A stretch of DNA of 50,464 nt from Dysgonamonadaceae bacterium (lineage in GTDB: Bacteria; Bacteroidota; Bacteroidia; Bacteroidales; Azobacteroidaceae). Numbering within the stretch: the stretch's first letter is position 1; each line of letters opens with the position of its first letter. Shown here one piece after another: positions 28,901 to 38,016 of the stretch. The translations under genes and the position numbers were made by a program. The notes under the pieces are model-generated. The model searched no databases and was not told the origin of the DNA. It saw only the letters and a list, made by a program, of their open reading frames with translations. The DNA is taken from NCBI GenBank assembly GCA_031289145.1, contig JAITQA010000013.1:1-50464 (forward strand). The letters are read 5' to 3'.

Positions 28901-30004
28901 TTACAATTCGATTTTCTCGTATTTCAGACCAAATGTATCTGCAACTGCCTTATAGACAATCTTTCCATTTACAATATTCAGGCCTGACTTTAAGTCGCTA
29001 TATTTAGCGCAGGCTTTTTCCCAACCCATATCGGCAAGCGCGATTGCATAAGGCAGTGTCGCGTTGGTAAGCGCCAGGGTAGAGGTCATCGGAACGGCTC
29101 CCGGAATATTCGCCACACAATAATGAACCACTTCATTTACAGTATAAATAGGGTCTGTATGGGTGGTCGGGTGGGAAGATTCGAAGCAACCGCCTTGGTC
29201 GATAGCGACATCCACCAATACCGAACCCGGTTGAATCAGTTTCAGTAAGTCATTGGTAACGAGGAAAGGCGCCTTGGCTCCCGGAATCAATACCGCACCA
29301 ATAACCAAATCAACATGTGGTAACATTTGCTCAATATTATACTGGCTCGACATCATGGTATCGACATTGGCCGGCATAATTTCGCTCAAATAGCGCAAGC
29401 GAGGCAGGGAAATATCCATGATGGTGACATGTGCGCCCAGTCCTGCCGCCATAAATGCGGCTTGCGTACCGACAATACCACCTCCAAGTACCAAGACATT
29501 GGCCGGTTTTACCCCCGGAACGCCTCCCAGCAAGATGCCTTTTCCGCCTTGCGGCTTTTCCAAATATTTGGTTCCTTCCTGTACCGACATTCTTCCGGCA
29601 ACTTCCGACATGGGAATCAGCAAAGGAAGTGTACGGTCTTTTTCCACGGTTTCGTATGCCAGACAAATCGCATCGGTAGCAAGCATGGCTTCCGTCAGTT
29701 CCTTATCTGCAGCCAGGTGGAAATAGGTAAACAATAGCTGGTTAGGGCGTATCAGTTTGTATTCTACCGGAATAGGTTCTTTTACTTTGATAATCATTTC
29801 GGCGGTGGCAAAAGTTTCTTCTGCCGTAGGTAAAATCTTCGCACCTGCACGAATGTAGGATTCGTCGCTGAAGCTGCTGTTTTTTCCTGCATTGGTTTCT
29901 ACATAAACCGTGTGGCCATGTTGGGTAAGCGCTTGTGCACCGCCCGGAGTTAATGAAACCCTGTTTTCATTGTTTTTGATTTCTTTTGGAATACCAATTT
30001 TCAT
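28901..30004 (-). CDS. ald: Alanine dehydrogenase
   Basis: A 367-residue cytoplasmic enzyme that interconverts L-alanine and pyruvate plus ammonia with NAD. N-terminal [20 protein letters not shown] is the family signature. The catalytic-domain lysine/histidine motifs VKVKEP-like ([12 protein letters not shown]) and FTYFHLAAD are present, and the NAD fold carries [35 protein letters not shown] and the C-terminal [12 protein letters not shown] are also conserved. Usual length is about 370. It has its own -7 motif 51 bases upstream, divergent from the penicillin-binding protein gene. Confidence 0.95.
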   Translation of the reverse strand: MKIGIPKEIKNNENRVSLTPGGAQALTQHGHTVYVETNAGKNSSFSDESYIRAGAKILPTAEETFATAEMIIKVKEPIPVEYKLIRPNQLLFTYFHLAADKELTEAMLATDAICLAYETVEKDRTLPLLIPMSEVAGRMSVQEGTKYLEKPQGGKGILLGGVPGVKPANVLVLGGGIVGTQAAFMAAGLGAHVTIMDISLPRLRYLSEIMPANVDTMMSSQYNIEQMLPHVDLVIGAVLIPGAKAPFLVTNDLLKLIQPGSVLVDVAIDQGGCFESSHPTTHTDPIYTVNEVVHYCVANIPGAVPMTSTLALTNATLPYAIALADMGWEKACAKYSDLKSGLNIVNGKIVYKAVADTFGLKYEKIEL

Positions 30005-30054
30005 AATTTCAGAAATAAAATTGTTTAATATTGAAGTTTTAAAATAATATTGCG

Positions 30055-30062
30055 CAAAGGTA
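30055..30062 (-). promoter_or_regulatory. -7 promoter motif of ald
   Basis: The reverse strand reads TACCTTTG, matching TAnnTTTG, giving a leader of about 45 bases. Confidence 0.5.
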
Positions 30063-30158
30063 CAACATCTGCGTGAATGAACACAAAAAAAAAGCTGTTT
30101 TTTTTATCAAAAATAAGATATAATTTCTGTTTGATTATGTATTGTTCAAAAAAACATG

Positions 30159-30166
30159 TACATTTG
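30159..30166 (+). promoter_or_regulatory. -7 promoter motif of the penicillin-binding protein gene
   Basis: TACATTTG matches TAnnTTTG. It lies downstream of the longest possible start (30077) but 22 bases before ATG 30188, so it supports 30188 as the true start. Confidence 0.5.
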
Positions 30167-30187
30167 CATACTCAATTTATTTTACTA

Positions 30188-32530
30188 ATGAAGAAGAAAA
30201 GTTTTGCAAAAAGAATTATCGTATGCGCCTGGATTTTACTAACTTTAGGTATCTTGTCTTCAGGTTTGCTTTTTTATTTAATCGCTGAAGGGAAAGTAGG
30301 GTATATGCCTCCTATAGAAGACCTTGAAAATCCAATTGATAAATATGCCTCTCAAATTTTGTCGGTTGACCTGAAGCAATTGGGCACCTTTTCTTACAGC
30401 AAAGAAAACAGGATTTTTGTCAATTATAAAGACCTTTCTCCGGCGATTGTCAATGCCCTGATTGCAACGGAAGACGTCAGATTTTTAAGCCATTCAGGAA
30501 TAGATGTTTATGCATTATTTCGAGCGGTCGTAAAGCGTATGATTTTTCAACAGGGAAATGCCGGAGGAGCCAGCACTATTTCCCAACAATTGGCAAAGCT
30601 ATTGTATTCCGAACAAGCCGAAAGTTTTATGGAAAGATTGTTCCAGAAGCCGGTAGAATGGGTAATTGCCGTACAATTGGAAAGATATTATACGAAAGAA
30701 GAAATTATCAACATGTACCTTAATAAATTTGATTTTCTGAATAATGCGGTAGGGATTCAATCGGCTTGCTGGGTCTATTTTGGAAAATCGCCTAAAGATG
30801 TTTCACCGGAAGAAGCAGCGACTTTAATCGGTATGTGCAAGAATCCGTCTTATTTCAATCCGATTCGTAAAGTGGAAAGGACGAAAGGACGCAGGGATGT
30901 TGTACTCTCCCTGATGGCTGATCACGGATATATAACCAAAGCCCAATGCGATTCTTTGCAGGTCTTGCCTTTGACGACCCGCTACAACAAGGTCGACCAC
31001 AAAGAAGGTCTTGCGCCTTATTTTCGGGAATATCTGCGTATGGTAATGGATGCGTCCAAGCCGGAGAGAAAGAACTATCCGTCTTATAACTATGCCAAAT
31101 ATGCCGAAGATTCATTGGCTTGGGAAACCAATCCCTTGTATGGTTGGTGCAAGAAAAATAAAAAGACAGATGGGGAGTATTATAATCTTTATACGGATGG
31201 CTTAAAGATTTATACAACGATTGATTCGCGCATGCAAACTTATGCCGAATCGGCTATAGACAGTCATCTTGGCAGTTATTTGCAAAATGAATTTTTCAAG
31301 GCGAAGCAGGGTAGTAAAACAGCTCCGTTTTCGAGAGACCTGAAACAGAGTGATATGGAAACTATTATGCAACATGCTGTAAAACAAACGGATAGATACA
31401 GAGTCTTAAAGAAGGGAAACGCAACTGAATCGGAGATACAGGTTATTTTCAATACGCCGATCGAAATGAGCGTTTTTTCATGGAATGGGATTAAAGATAC
31501 CGTAATGAGTCCGATGGATTCTATTAAATACATGAAAACTTTCTTACGCGCAGGTTTTATGGCCATGGACCCACGGACAGGGGCCGTGAAAGCATACGTT
31601 GGAGGGCCTAATTATCAATTTTTCCAGTACGATATGATCAATACCGGCAAAAGACAGATAGGGTCGACCATCAAGCCGTTTCTGTATTCTTTAGCGATGG
31701 AAAGCGGCATAACGCCTTGCGACGAAATGTTGCATGTTCAGCAGGTATTATTTGATGAGAACGGTATAACCTGGACGCCGAAAAACGCCAACAAAGAGCG
31801 GATAGGAGAGATGGTGAGCGTACGCTGGGGGCTGCAACATTCCGACAACTGGGTAACAGCCTGGCTGATGCAACAGTTAAACCCTTATACTTTTGCCCGT
31901 TTATTACATTCTTACGGCCTGAAAGGGAAAATTGACCCCGTGGTTTCGCTCTGTTTAGGACCTTGTGAAGCATCTATCGGTGAAATGGTTTCGGGATATA
32001 CTACTTTTGCCAACAAAGGCATTCGGATAGAACCGCTTTATGTAACACGTATTGAAGATAATTACGGAAATATACTCGCTACATTTTCTCCTCAGGTAAA
32101 TGAAATAATCACCGAAGATGCTGCATACAAAATGCTGGGTATGCTTAGAAACGTGATTGATGCAGGAACCGGAAACAGGGTGCGCCGGAATTACGGAATT
32201 ACAGTGCCTATGGGCGGAAAAACGGGCACTACCGACAATCATTCCGATGGTTGGTTTATGGGATTCACTCCTTCCTTGGTCTGTGGAGCATGGGTAGGTG
32301 GTGAAGAACGTTCTATCCATTTTGACCGGATGACGGAAGGGCAGGGGGCAACTATGGCGCTTCCGATTGTAGGGTTGTTTCTTAAAAAAGTATTCGAAGG
32401 CCAGCATTTGGGTTATTCTCAATCCGAACAGTTTGAAATATCTTCAAAGTTTTCAAATCCATGTAGTTCGTATGCTGAAATGGAAGATATAGCAGACTCG
32501 CCCGACGGAATAGATGATACTTTTAATTGA
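30188..32530 (+). CDS. Class A penicillin-binding protein 1A (bifunctional transglycosylase/transpeptidase)
   Basis: A predicted 780-residue protein from ATG 30188; a longer frame from 30077 would put 37 non-conserved residues before the membrane anchor and upstream of the promoter motif. One span (IIVCAWILLTLGILSSGLLF) anchors it to the inner membrane. The GT51 glycosyltransferase has its catalytic glutamate at E95 (ATEDVRF) and the motif GASTISQQLAKLLY. The transpeptidase has the active serine S493 in GSTIKPF (SxxK), S552 in HSDNW (SxN) and K678 in GKTGTTDN. It polymerises and crosslinks peptidoglycan. Its stop abuts the convergent AraC gene with no gap. Confidence 0.95.
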   Translation: MKKKSFAKRIIVCAWILLTLGILSSGLLFYLIAEGKVGYMPPIEDLENPIDKYASQILSVDLKQLGTFSYSKENRIFVNYKDLSPAIVNALIATEDVRFLSHSGIDVYALFRAVVKRMIFQQGNAGGASTISQQLAKLLYSEQAESFMERLFQKPVEWVIAVQLERYYTKEEIINMYLNKFDFLNNAVGIQSACWVYFGKSPKDVSPEEAATLIGMCKNPSYFNPIRKVERTKGRRDVVLSLMADHGYITKAQCDSLQVLPLTTRYNKVDHKEGLAPYFREYLRMVMDASKPERKNYPSYNYAKYAEDSLAWETNPLYGWCKKNKKTDGEYYNLYTDGLKIYTTIDSRMQTYAESAIDSHLGSYLQNEFFKAKQGSKTAPFSRDLKQSDMETIMQHAVKQTDRYRVLKKGNATESEIQVIFNTPIEMSVFSWNGIKDTVMSPMDSIKYMKTFLRAGFMAMDPRTGAVKAYVGGPNYQFFQYDMINTGKRQIGSTIKPFLYSLAMESGITPCDEMLHVQQVLFDENGITWTPKNANKERIGEMVSVRWGLQHSDNWVTAWLMQQLNPYTFARLLHSYGLKGKIDPVVSLCLGPCEASIGEMVSGYTTFANKGIRIEPLYVTRIEDNYGNILATFSPQVNEIITEDAAYKMLGMLRNVIDAGTGNRVRRNYGITVPMGGKTGTTDNHSDGWFMGFTPSLVCGAWVGGEERSIHFDRMTEGQGATMALPIVGLFLKKVFEGQHLGYSQSEQFEISSKFSNPCSSYAEMEDIADSPDGIDDTFN

Positions 32531-33379
32531 TTAAGCGTTCGAGTCGTATTCTTTTCTGTATTCTTTGGGTGTTTTTCCCGTGTATTTTTTAAACAGCTCA
32601 TCGAAATACGAGACATTATCAATTGACAAATCCATGGCGATATCCCGGATTTTCGCATCGCTTGTGAGCAATAACAATCGCGCCTTTTCGATTTTCTTCG
32701 TATTGATATATTTTGCAGGGGTTTGTTGCATTTCTTTTTTGAAAAGGCGGATAAAATGGTCTTCCGAAACACAGGCCAAAGCAGCCAGTTCGGTGTTGGA
32801 AATATCCCGGTTGATATTTTCGTGGATATACTGAAGGCTTTTGTTAATCCGGGCATCTTTATCAATGGTTTTTCTGACCCTGAACTCCAGAAACCGGGAA
32901 ATCAGAACCGCAAGGATACTCTGTGTTTCAACTAATACATGATAGGGCAACTTGTTGTTATCAGCTATATACCGGGAAAAAGTCGGCGCATTGTCATAGC
33001 TTTTGGGGTCGATATTGACGAGATACCTGTCAGGATTAATCGTATGCAGGCGCTCAATAAGTTGCAAATCCAAAGGCGTCGCTTTGATTTGCACCGGAAA
33101 ATCATATTTATCGAACAACGATTCCTTTTGTATGGATTTTTCGTAGAAATGAATATAATACAAGGAGAAGCGGCTGTCACATTCATCGTTGTGAAGAGAA
33201 AACGGAGGTGTCAGATAAATGTATCCCGGTTCGAGTTTATACATTTTATTTCCGATATAAGTTCGCGCTACCCCCGCTTTTACATAATAAAAACGGGCGA
33301 ATGGACTGTAGATGTCTTTCCAGTTCCAGTCGGCATTCAAATCGGAATAACCGATGTTTAGTAATAATAAATTATCCAT
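32531..33379 (-). CDS. AraC-family regulator, probable activator of the fucose genes
   Basis: A predicted 282-residue protein starting at MDNLLLLNIGY (33379); an upstream in-frame ATG at 33529 would add 50 residues with no family likeness that overlap the promoter region. The N-terminal cupin-like sugar-sensing domain includes YYVKAGVARTYIGNKMYKLE and GYIYLTPPFSLHND. The C-terminal double helix-turn-helix includes ISNTELAALACVSEDHFIRL and IRDIAMDLSIDNVSYFDELF, then KKYTGKTPKEYRKEY, the AraC signature. It is divergent from fucI across 168 bases, which strongly suggests it controls the fucose genes. Bacteroides FucR is a GntR-type regulator, so this would be a different control protein. Confidence 0.85.
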   Translation of the reverse strand: MDNLLLLNIGYSDLNADWNWKDIYSPFARFYYVKAGVARTYIGNKMYKLEPGYIYLTPPFSLHNDECDSRFSLYYIHFYEKSIQKESLFDKYDFPVQIKATPLDLQLIERLHTINPDRYLVNIDPKSYDNAPTFSRYIADNNKLPYHVLVETQSILAVLISRFLEFRVRKTIDKDARINKSLQYIHENINRDISNTELAALACVSEDHFIRLFKKEMQQTPAKYINTKKIEKARLLLLTSDAKIRDIAMDLSIDNVSYFDELFKKYTGKTPKEYRKEYDSNA

Positions 33380-33388
33380 AACTTGATG

Positions 33389-33396
33389 CAAAGATA
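33389..33396 (-). promoter_or_regulatory. -7 promoter motif near the AraC gene start
   Basis: The reverse strand reads TATCTTTG, matching TAnnTTTG, only 10 bases before the chosen ATG. The mRNA would be nearly leaderless, so either the start codon or the promoter assignment could be wrong. Confidence 0.35.
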
Positions 33397-33504
33397 ACGT
33401 TTTTGTGTATATACTGCTACGGCTAAAAATTATCAAGTACAAATAAGTCGATTTTGTGTTATCTTTATAACGGAATAGTAAAAGCATTTTATTTTTAATA
33501 AACC

Positions 33505-33520
33505 TATATTTGTAACTTTG
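33505..33520 (+). promoter_or_regulatory. Overlapping -7 promoter motifs of fucI
   Basis: TATATTTG (33505-33512) and TAACTTTG (33513-33520) both match TAnnTTTG, side by side, 28-43 bases before the fucI ATG. The second gives a leader of about 20 bases. Confidence 0.5.
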
Positions 33521-33547
33521 AAATATCATATTTAGAAATAGCTACAG

Positions 33548-35338
33548 ATGAAGACAAACAGGTATCAGGCCGAATGGCCCAAAATCGGTATCCGTCCCAC
33601 GATTGACGGACGCATGGGCGGCATCAGAGAGTCGCTGGAAGTTCAGACCATGAATATGGCTAATGGTGTTGTCGATTTTCTTACAAAAAATCTGAAATAC
33701 CCGGATGGAACAAAAGTGCAATGCGTGATTGCAGACAGTACCATCGGCCGCGTAGCCGAAAGCGCTGCTTGCGCCGAAAAATTCAAACGCGAAGGCGTGG
33801 ATATAACGATTACAGTAACTACCTGCTGGTGTTACGGTAGCGAGACCATGGATATGGACCAACACACCATCAAAGCCGTATGGGGTTTCAACGGTACGGA
33901 ACGGCCGGGCGCCGTTTATCTGGCCGCCGTTTTGGCCGGTCACGCCCAAAAAGGTTTGCCCGCTTTCGGCATTTACGGTCACGATGTACAGGATGCCGGA
34001 AATACCGAAATTCCGGCGGATGTGCAGGAAAAGTTGTTGCTTTTCTCTAAGGCGGCTTTGGCGGCGGCCATCATGCGTGGAAAATCGTATCTCTCTGTCG
34101 GCGCCGTTTGTATGGGTATCGCCGGTTCGATTGTCAACACGGATTTTTTCGAAGACTATCTCGGTATGCGTTGCGAAGGCATCGACGAAGTGGAAATTAT
34201 CCGCCGGATGACCGAAGGTATTTATGATAAGGAAGAATACGAAAAAGCGCGGGTTTGGGCGAAAGCCAATTGCAAACAGGGAAAAGACATCATCAACCGT
34301 TCCGACTTGGTGAAAACGCCGGAAGGCAGCGCCAAAGACTGGGAGTTTATCGTGAAAATGACTTTGATTGTTCGCGACCTGATGGTAGGCAATCCCAAAC
34401 TGAAAGAATTGGGATTCGGCGAAGAATCGCTCGGACACAATGCGATTGCCGCCGGTTTTCAGGGACAACGCCAATGGACGGATTTCTATCCGAACGGCGA
34501 TTTCACCGAAGCCATCCTCAACTCTTCTTTCGACTGGAACGGTATCCGCACCCCTTATATATTGGCTACGGAAAACGACGCTTTGAACGGAACGGCCATG
34601 TTGTTCGGTCACCTGCTGACCAATACGGCCTCTATCTTCGCCGATGTACGTACCTACTGGAGTCCCGAAGCCATCGAACGGGTAACGGGCAAAAAGCCGA
34701 CCGGCCGGGCTTCCGGAGGAATGATTCACCTGATTAATTCGGGTGCGGCCTCCTTGGACGGCAGCGGTTACCAAAACGATGCGGACGGCAATCCCATCAT
34801 GAAACCATTCTGGGAAATAGCCGAAAAAGAAGCGCAAGCTTGTTTGGATGCAACGACTTGGATGCCGGCCAACCGTGAATATTTCCGTGGCGGCGGTTTC
34901 TCGTCCAAATTCCTGACCCGAGGCGGGATGCCTTGTACGATGGTGCGCCTGAATTTGGTAAAAGGCTTAGGCCCGGTATTGCAAATCGCCGAAGGTTGGA
35001 CGGCTGACATTGACCCCGAATCGCACAAAATCTTGGACGAACGCACCGACAAGGGTTGGCCTACCACTTGGTTTGTGCCCCGTTTGGCCGAAACCGATGC
35101 GTTCAAAGATGTATATTCCGCCATGAACAATTGGGGCGCCAACCACGGTTCCATCAATTGCGGACATATCGGTGCGGAACTGATTACATTGGCTTCTATC
35201 CTGCGTATCCCGGTATGTATGCACAATGTGCCGGAAGGGAAAATTTACCGTCCTGCTGCTTGGAACGCTTTCGGAATGGATAAGGAAAATGCTGATTACA
35301 GGGCCTGCCAAACTTATGGACCCTTATATAAAAAATAA
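33548..35338 (+). CDS. fucI: L-fucose isomerase
   Basis: A 596-residue cytoplasmic enzyme (E. coli FucI 591) converting L-fucose to L-fuculose with Mn. N-terminal [20 protein letters not shown] is the family signature, followed by [14 protein letters not shown] and [16 protein letters not shown]. The metal-site region includes [15 protein letters not shown] and [20 protein letters not shown]. It can often also act on D-arabinose. GC content is visibly higher than in the flanking regulator, and a 431-codon frame is open on the opposite strand, both consistent with biased codon use in a highly expressed gene. First gene of a run with the mutarotase and permease. Confidence 0.96.
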   Translation: MKTNRYQAEWPKIGIRPTIDGRMGGIRESLEVQTMNMANGVVDFLTKNLKYPDGTKVQCVIADSTIGRVAESAACAEKFKREGVDITITVTTCWCYGSETMDMDQHTIKAVWGFNGTERPGAVYLAAVLAGHAQKGLPAFGIYGHDVQDAGNTEIPADVQEKLLLFSKAALAAAIMRGKSYLSVGAVCMGIAGSIVNTDFFEDYLGMRCEGIDEVEIIRRMTEGIYDKEEYEKARVWAKANCKQGKDIINRSDLVKTPEGSAKDWEFIVKMTLIVRDLMVGNPKLKELGFGEESLGHNAIAAGFQGQRQWTDFYPNGDFTEAILNSSFDWNGIRTPYILATENDALNGTAMLFGHLLTNTASIFADVRTYWSPEAIERVTGKKPTGRASGGMIHLINSGAASLDGSGYQNDADGNPIMKPFWEIAEKEAQACLDATTWMPANREYFRGGGFSSKFLTRGGMPCTMVRLNLVKGLGPVLQIAEGWTADIDPESHKILDERTDKGWPTTWFVPRLAETDAFKDVYSAMNNWGANHGSINCGHIGAELITLASILRIPVCMHNVPEGKIYRPAAWNAFGMDKENADYRACQTYGPLYKK

Positions 35339-35388
35339 TTATGAATTATGAATTGCGAAGCAATCGACGAAGTCAATTATGAATTTTA
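35337..35388. repeat. AATTATGAATT-type repeat between fucI and the mutarotase gene
   Basis: The gap holds AATTATGAATTATGAATT, then GCGAAGCAATCGACGAAGTC and a third AATTATGAATT. The third unit supplies the ATG at 35379 of the mutarotase frame. It looks like a small interspersed repeat that landed between two operon genes; no second copy is seen in the window. Confidence 0.5.
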
Positions 35389-35768
35389 AGAGAGGATATG
35401 TAGAATTGTCTAAAGAAATGACGAAACGCTATTGTCAATACTTAAAATTGAATCCGGAAACACTGGAACAATATAAGTATTGGCATAGCAGTGGGAATAT
35501 CTGGCCGGAAATTCCGGAAGGAATCCGCAAAGCAGGCATCTTGAATATGGAAATATATCTTATTCAAGACCATGCTTTTATGATTGTCGAAACACCGCTT
35601 GATTTCGATTGGGATGAAGCTTTCGGACGCTTGGCTACTTTTGAGAAGCAAGCCGAATGGGAGGCTTTCGTATCAAAATTCCAGGAAACGGCCGAAGGCA
35701 AACGTTCGGATGAAAAATGGCAACTGACGGAACGGATATTTTCGCTCACCGAGGCGCTGTCCGAATAA
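35379..35768 (+). CDS. L-rhamnose mutarotase-family protein, probable L-fucose mutarotase
   Basis: A small protein of 129 residues (or 116 from ATG 35418). The RhaM family starts with K-R-Y-C, seen here as MTKRYCQYLKLNPETLEQYKYWH at residues 14-36, and continues to the Trp-rich IWPEIPEGIRKAGILNMEIYL. Such ferredoxin-like enzymes interconvert alpha and beta pyranose anomers. Beside fucI the likely sugar is L-fucose rather than rhamnose. The first 13 residues (MNFKRGYVELSKE) are not typical, and their ATG lies in a repeat unit, so 35418 may be the true start. Confidence 0.85.
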   Translation: MNFKRGYVELSKEMTKRYCQYLKLNPETLEQYKYWHSSGNIWPEIPEGIRKAGILNMEIYLIQDHAFMIVETPLDFDWDEAFGRLATFEKQAEWEAFVSKFQETAEGKRSDEKWQLTERIFSLTEALSE

Positions 35769-35838
35769 TAATAGCGTGCAAATAGCAAATTTAGCGGGTA
35801 CGTTTAGCAGAGGGGCGTCAAATTATAAAAAATAGTTA

Positions 35839-35846
35839 TACCTTTG
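35839..35846 (+). promoter_or_regulatory. -7 promoter motif of fucP
   Basis: TACCTTTG matches TAnnTTTG, 33 bases before the fucP ATG. fucP may therefore be transcribed separately as well as from the fucI promoter. The rest of the 110-base gap shows no clear hairpin. Confidence 0.5.
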
Positions 35847-35878
35847 CAGTTTATCAACTTGAATAAAAAATAATTTAC

Positions 35879-37189
35879 ATGAAAAACACTTCTCTTTTTA
35901 GCGGAAATGATGGAAAAAATTATTTGTTTCCGTTTATTCTTGTTACTTCACTTTTTGCTTTATGGGGATTTGCCAATGACATCACCAATCCGATGGTGGC
36001 GGCATTCAAAAATATCCTGTTAATCACCAATTTTGAAAGTTCATTGGTGCAATTTGCTTTTTACGGCGGCTATTGTTTTATGGCCATACCGGCAGCCATC
36101 TTTATCCGACGATTCAATTACAAGAAAGGTATTCTGGTGGGACTTGGACTGTATTCCATCGGCTGTTTTCTTTTTGTTCCTGCCGGTAATGCGATGGCTT
36201 TCTGGGCTTTTCTTATCGCTTATTTTGTGATGACTTGCGGATTGGCTTTTCTTGAAACAACCTCCAATCCCTATATTTTGTCGATGGGACCGGAAGAAAG
36301 CGCCACACGTCGGCTCAATTTTGCGCAAGCTTTCAATCCCATCGGTTCATTGACGGGAATGTTGATTGCCAAAGAATTTATTCTCGCCCGTTTGAATGAA
36401 GCGACGGAAGCCGACCGGATTGCCTTGCGGGATACAAATTCCGAAGCGCTCTCGGCCATTCAGCAGTCGGACCTTGACATTATCAGCGGCCCTTATCTGA
36501 TGCTGGGTCTGGTGGTATTGTGCTTTTTCATCATTTTCATTTTTTCCCGTTTACCTCAAACGGTTTCGGCTACTGTTTCGTCCGCATCCAATGGCGCTAT
36601 TGCCAAACAGCTTTTAAAAAATGGCCGTTATATCCGCTCTGTACTTGCCCAGGCATTTTATGTAGGCGTGCAAATCATGGTGTGGACATTTATTATCCAA
36701 TATGCTGAAACAGAACTTGGTATGAGCAAATCGGATGCACAGGGCTACAATATGGTGGCTATGGGTATTTTCGTTTCCAGCCGGTTTATTTGTACTTTCT
36801 TGCTGAAATACTTCAAATCAAGTGCTTTGTTGACTACGCTGGCTATTGGCGGCGGGATTTTTACGCTGGGTACAATTTTCATACAGGGTATGATAGGATT
36901 GTACAGTCTTATTGCTATTTCGGCTTGTATGTCGTTGATGTTCCCGACGATTTACGGTATTGCACTGAAAGGTATGGGTGAAGAAGCCAAGTTGGCTTCA
37001 GCCGGATTGATTCTGGCTATTGGCGGGGGCTGTTTTATGCCTCCCTTGCAGGCATTGTTGATAGACAAAGCCGTTTGGTTCGGTGATGTGCTTTCTTCGG
37101 TACGGGTCTCCTTTGTGTTGCCGTTGATTTGCTTTATCGTGATTGCTGCTTTCGGAAGATGGGTAGGAAAGCAGGATAGTTCTGCTTAA
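35879..37189 (+). CDS. fucP: L-fucose:proton symporter (major facilitator superfamily)
   Basis: A 436-residue inner-membrane transporter with about 12 hydrophobic segments; E. coli FucP has 438. It brings L-fucose in with a proton. Family features are FPFILVTSLFALWGFANDITNPMV (with the conserved N-D of helix 1), QFAFYGGYCFMAIPA, ETTSNPYI in helix 4 and FNPIGSLTG in helix 5. The fucI neighbourhood supports fucose rather than glucose/galactose (GluP) as substrate. It ends 16 bases from the convergent zupT stop. fucK, fucA and lactaldehyde reductase are not in the window. Confidence 0.93.
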   Translation: MKNTSLFSGNDGKNYLFPFILVTSLFALWGFANDITNPMVAAFKNILLITNFESSLVQFAFYGGYCFMAIPAAIFIRRFNYKKGILVGLGLYSIGCFLFVPAGNAMAFWAFLIAYFVMTCGLAFLETTSNPYILSMGPEESATRRLNFAQAFNPIGSLTGMLIAKEFILARLNEATEADRIALRDTNSEALSAIQQSDLDIISGPYLMLGLVVLCFFIIFIFSRLPQTVSATVSSASNGAIAKQLLKNGRYIRSVLAQAFYVGVQIMVWTFIIQYAETELGMSKSDAQGYNMVAMGIFVSSRFICTFLLKYFKSSALLTTLAIGGGIFTLGTIFIQGMIGLYSLIAISACMSLMFPTIYGIALKGMGEEAKLASAGLILAIGGGCFMPPLQALLIDKAVWFGDVLSSVRVSFVLPLICFIVIAAFGRWVGKQDSSA

Positions 37190-37205
37190 TAAAGCTAAAT
37201 CCAAG

Positions 37206-38012
37206 TCATATAAACAGAAAAAGGCTCAAAGCCATTACTAACATCCCGGCTACCACGCCTGCAATGGAAAGGTGGTGTTTGCCATATTTTTCGGCTGCCG
37301 GCAGCAATTCATCCAAGGAGATGAAAACCATAATTCCGGAAACGGCCGATAGAATAAGTCCGTTCAAGGCCGGCGTCCAGAAATGAAAGAAGAAAACAAA
37401 GGCCAGTAAGGCGCCCAGGGGTTCGGATAAACCGGATAAAAATGAGTACCAGAAAGCCTTTTTTCTGCTTCCGGATGCATGATATATGGGTACAGCAACC
37501 GCAATTCCTTCCGGAATATTATGAATCGCAATAGCAACCGTAATCGGAATGGCAATATCCAAGGATTCCAGGGCGGAAGTGAACGTGGCAATCCCTTCGG
37601 GAAAATTATGGATGGCGATGGAAATTGCAACCATGATGCCGGTGCGCTTCAACTGTATCTCTTTTTGCATGTCTTCCACGCCATGCGCTTCGTGCGGGTT
37701 CACATTTTCAGGGATAATAAAATCAATTACATTAATCAGGAGTATCCCGCAAAAAAAAGCCAGAATCAGGTATAAAGCGCCTTGTTTTTCTCCATAAACA
37801 CCGGTTAAGCCGGTTAATGCAGTAGGCATCATTTCCATAAATGATACATAAATCATGATGCCGGCCGAGAATCCCAAAGAGATGCTGAGAAAATTTCGAT
37901 TGGTTTTCTTGGCCAACAAAGCAATCAAACTGCCGATTCCGGTCGAAAGTCCGGCAACGGCAGTCAGAAGAAATGCAAATAGAATTCTTGAATCGGCTAA
38001 CATGGAATCCAT
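37206..38012 (-). CDS. zupT: ZIP-family metal transporter (ZupT)
   Basis: A 268-residue inner-membrane protein with eight predicted spans (E. coli ZupT 257). The two metal-binding helices have HNFPEGIATF (from H135) and HNIPEGIAVAVPIYHAS (from H164), the signature of the ZupT group importing Zn, Fe and other divalent ions. Helix 1 ADSRILFAFLLTAVAGLSTG and helix 2 SISLGFSAGIMIYVSFMEM are typical. It starts 4 bases after the glyA stop, so the two are probably cotranscribed. Confidence 0.95.
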   Translation of the reverse strand: MDSMLADSRILFAFLLTAVAGLSTGIGSLIALLAKKTNRNFLSISLGFSAGIMIYVSFMEMMPTALTGLTGVYGEKQGALYLILAFFCGILLINVIDFIIPENVNPHEAHGVEDMQKEIQLKRTGIMVAISIAIHNFPEGIATFTSALESLDIAIPITVAIAIHNIPEGIAVAVPIYHASGSRKKAFWYSFLSGLSEPLGALLAFVFFFHFWTPALNGLILSAVSGIMVFISLDELLPAAEKYGKHHLSIAGVVAGMLVMALSLFLFI

Positions 38013-38016
38013 TTTT

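Noticed and set aside
30077-30187. 37-residue N-terminal extension of the penicillin-binding protein
   Set aside because: It precedes the membrane anchor, lacks family similarity, and a -7 promoter motif lies within it at 30159-30166.
33381-33466. Inverted repeats AAAGATAAC/GTTATCTTT and ACTTGAT/ATCAAGT in the AraC-fucI intergenic region
   Set aside because: The arms are 44-59 bases apart, and the first includes the common -7 promoter motif TATCTTTG, so pairing by chance is likely; not listed as an operator.
33542-34837. 431-codon open frame on the strand opposite fucI
   Set aside because: It lies wholly inside fucI, has no recognisable domain, and its openness follows from the GC-rich codon bias of fucI.
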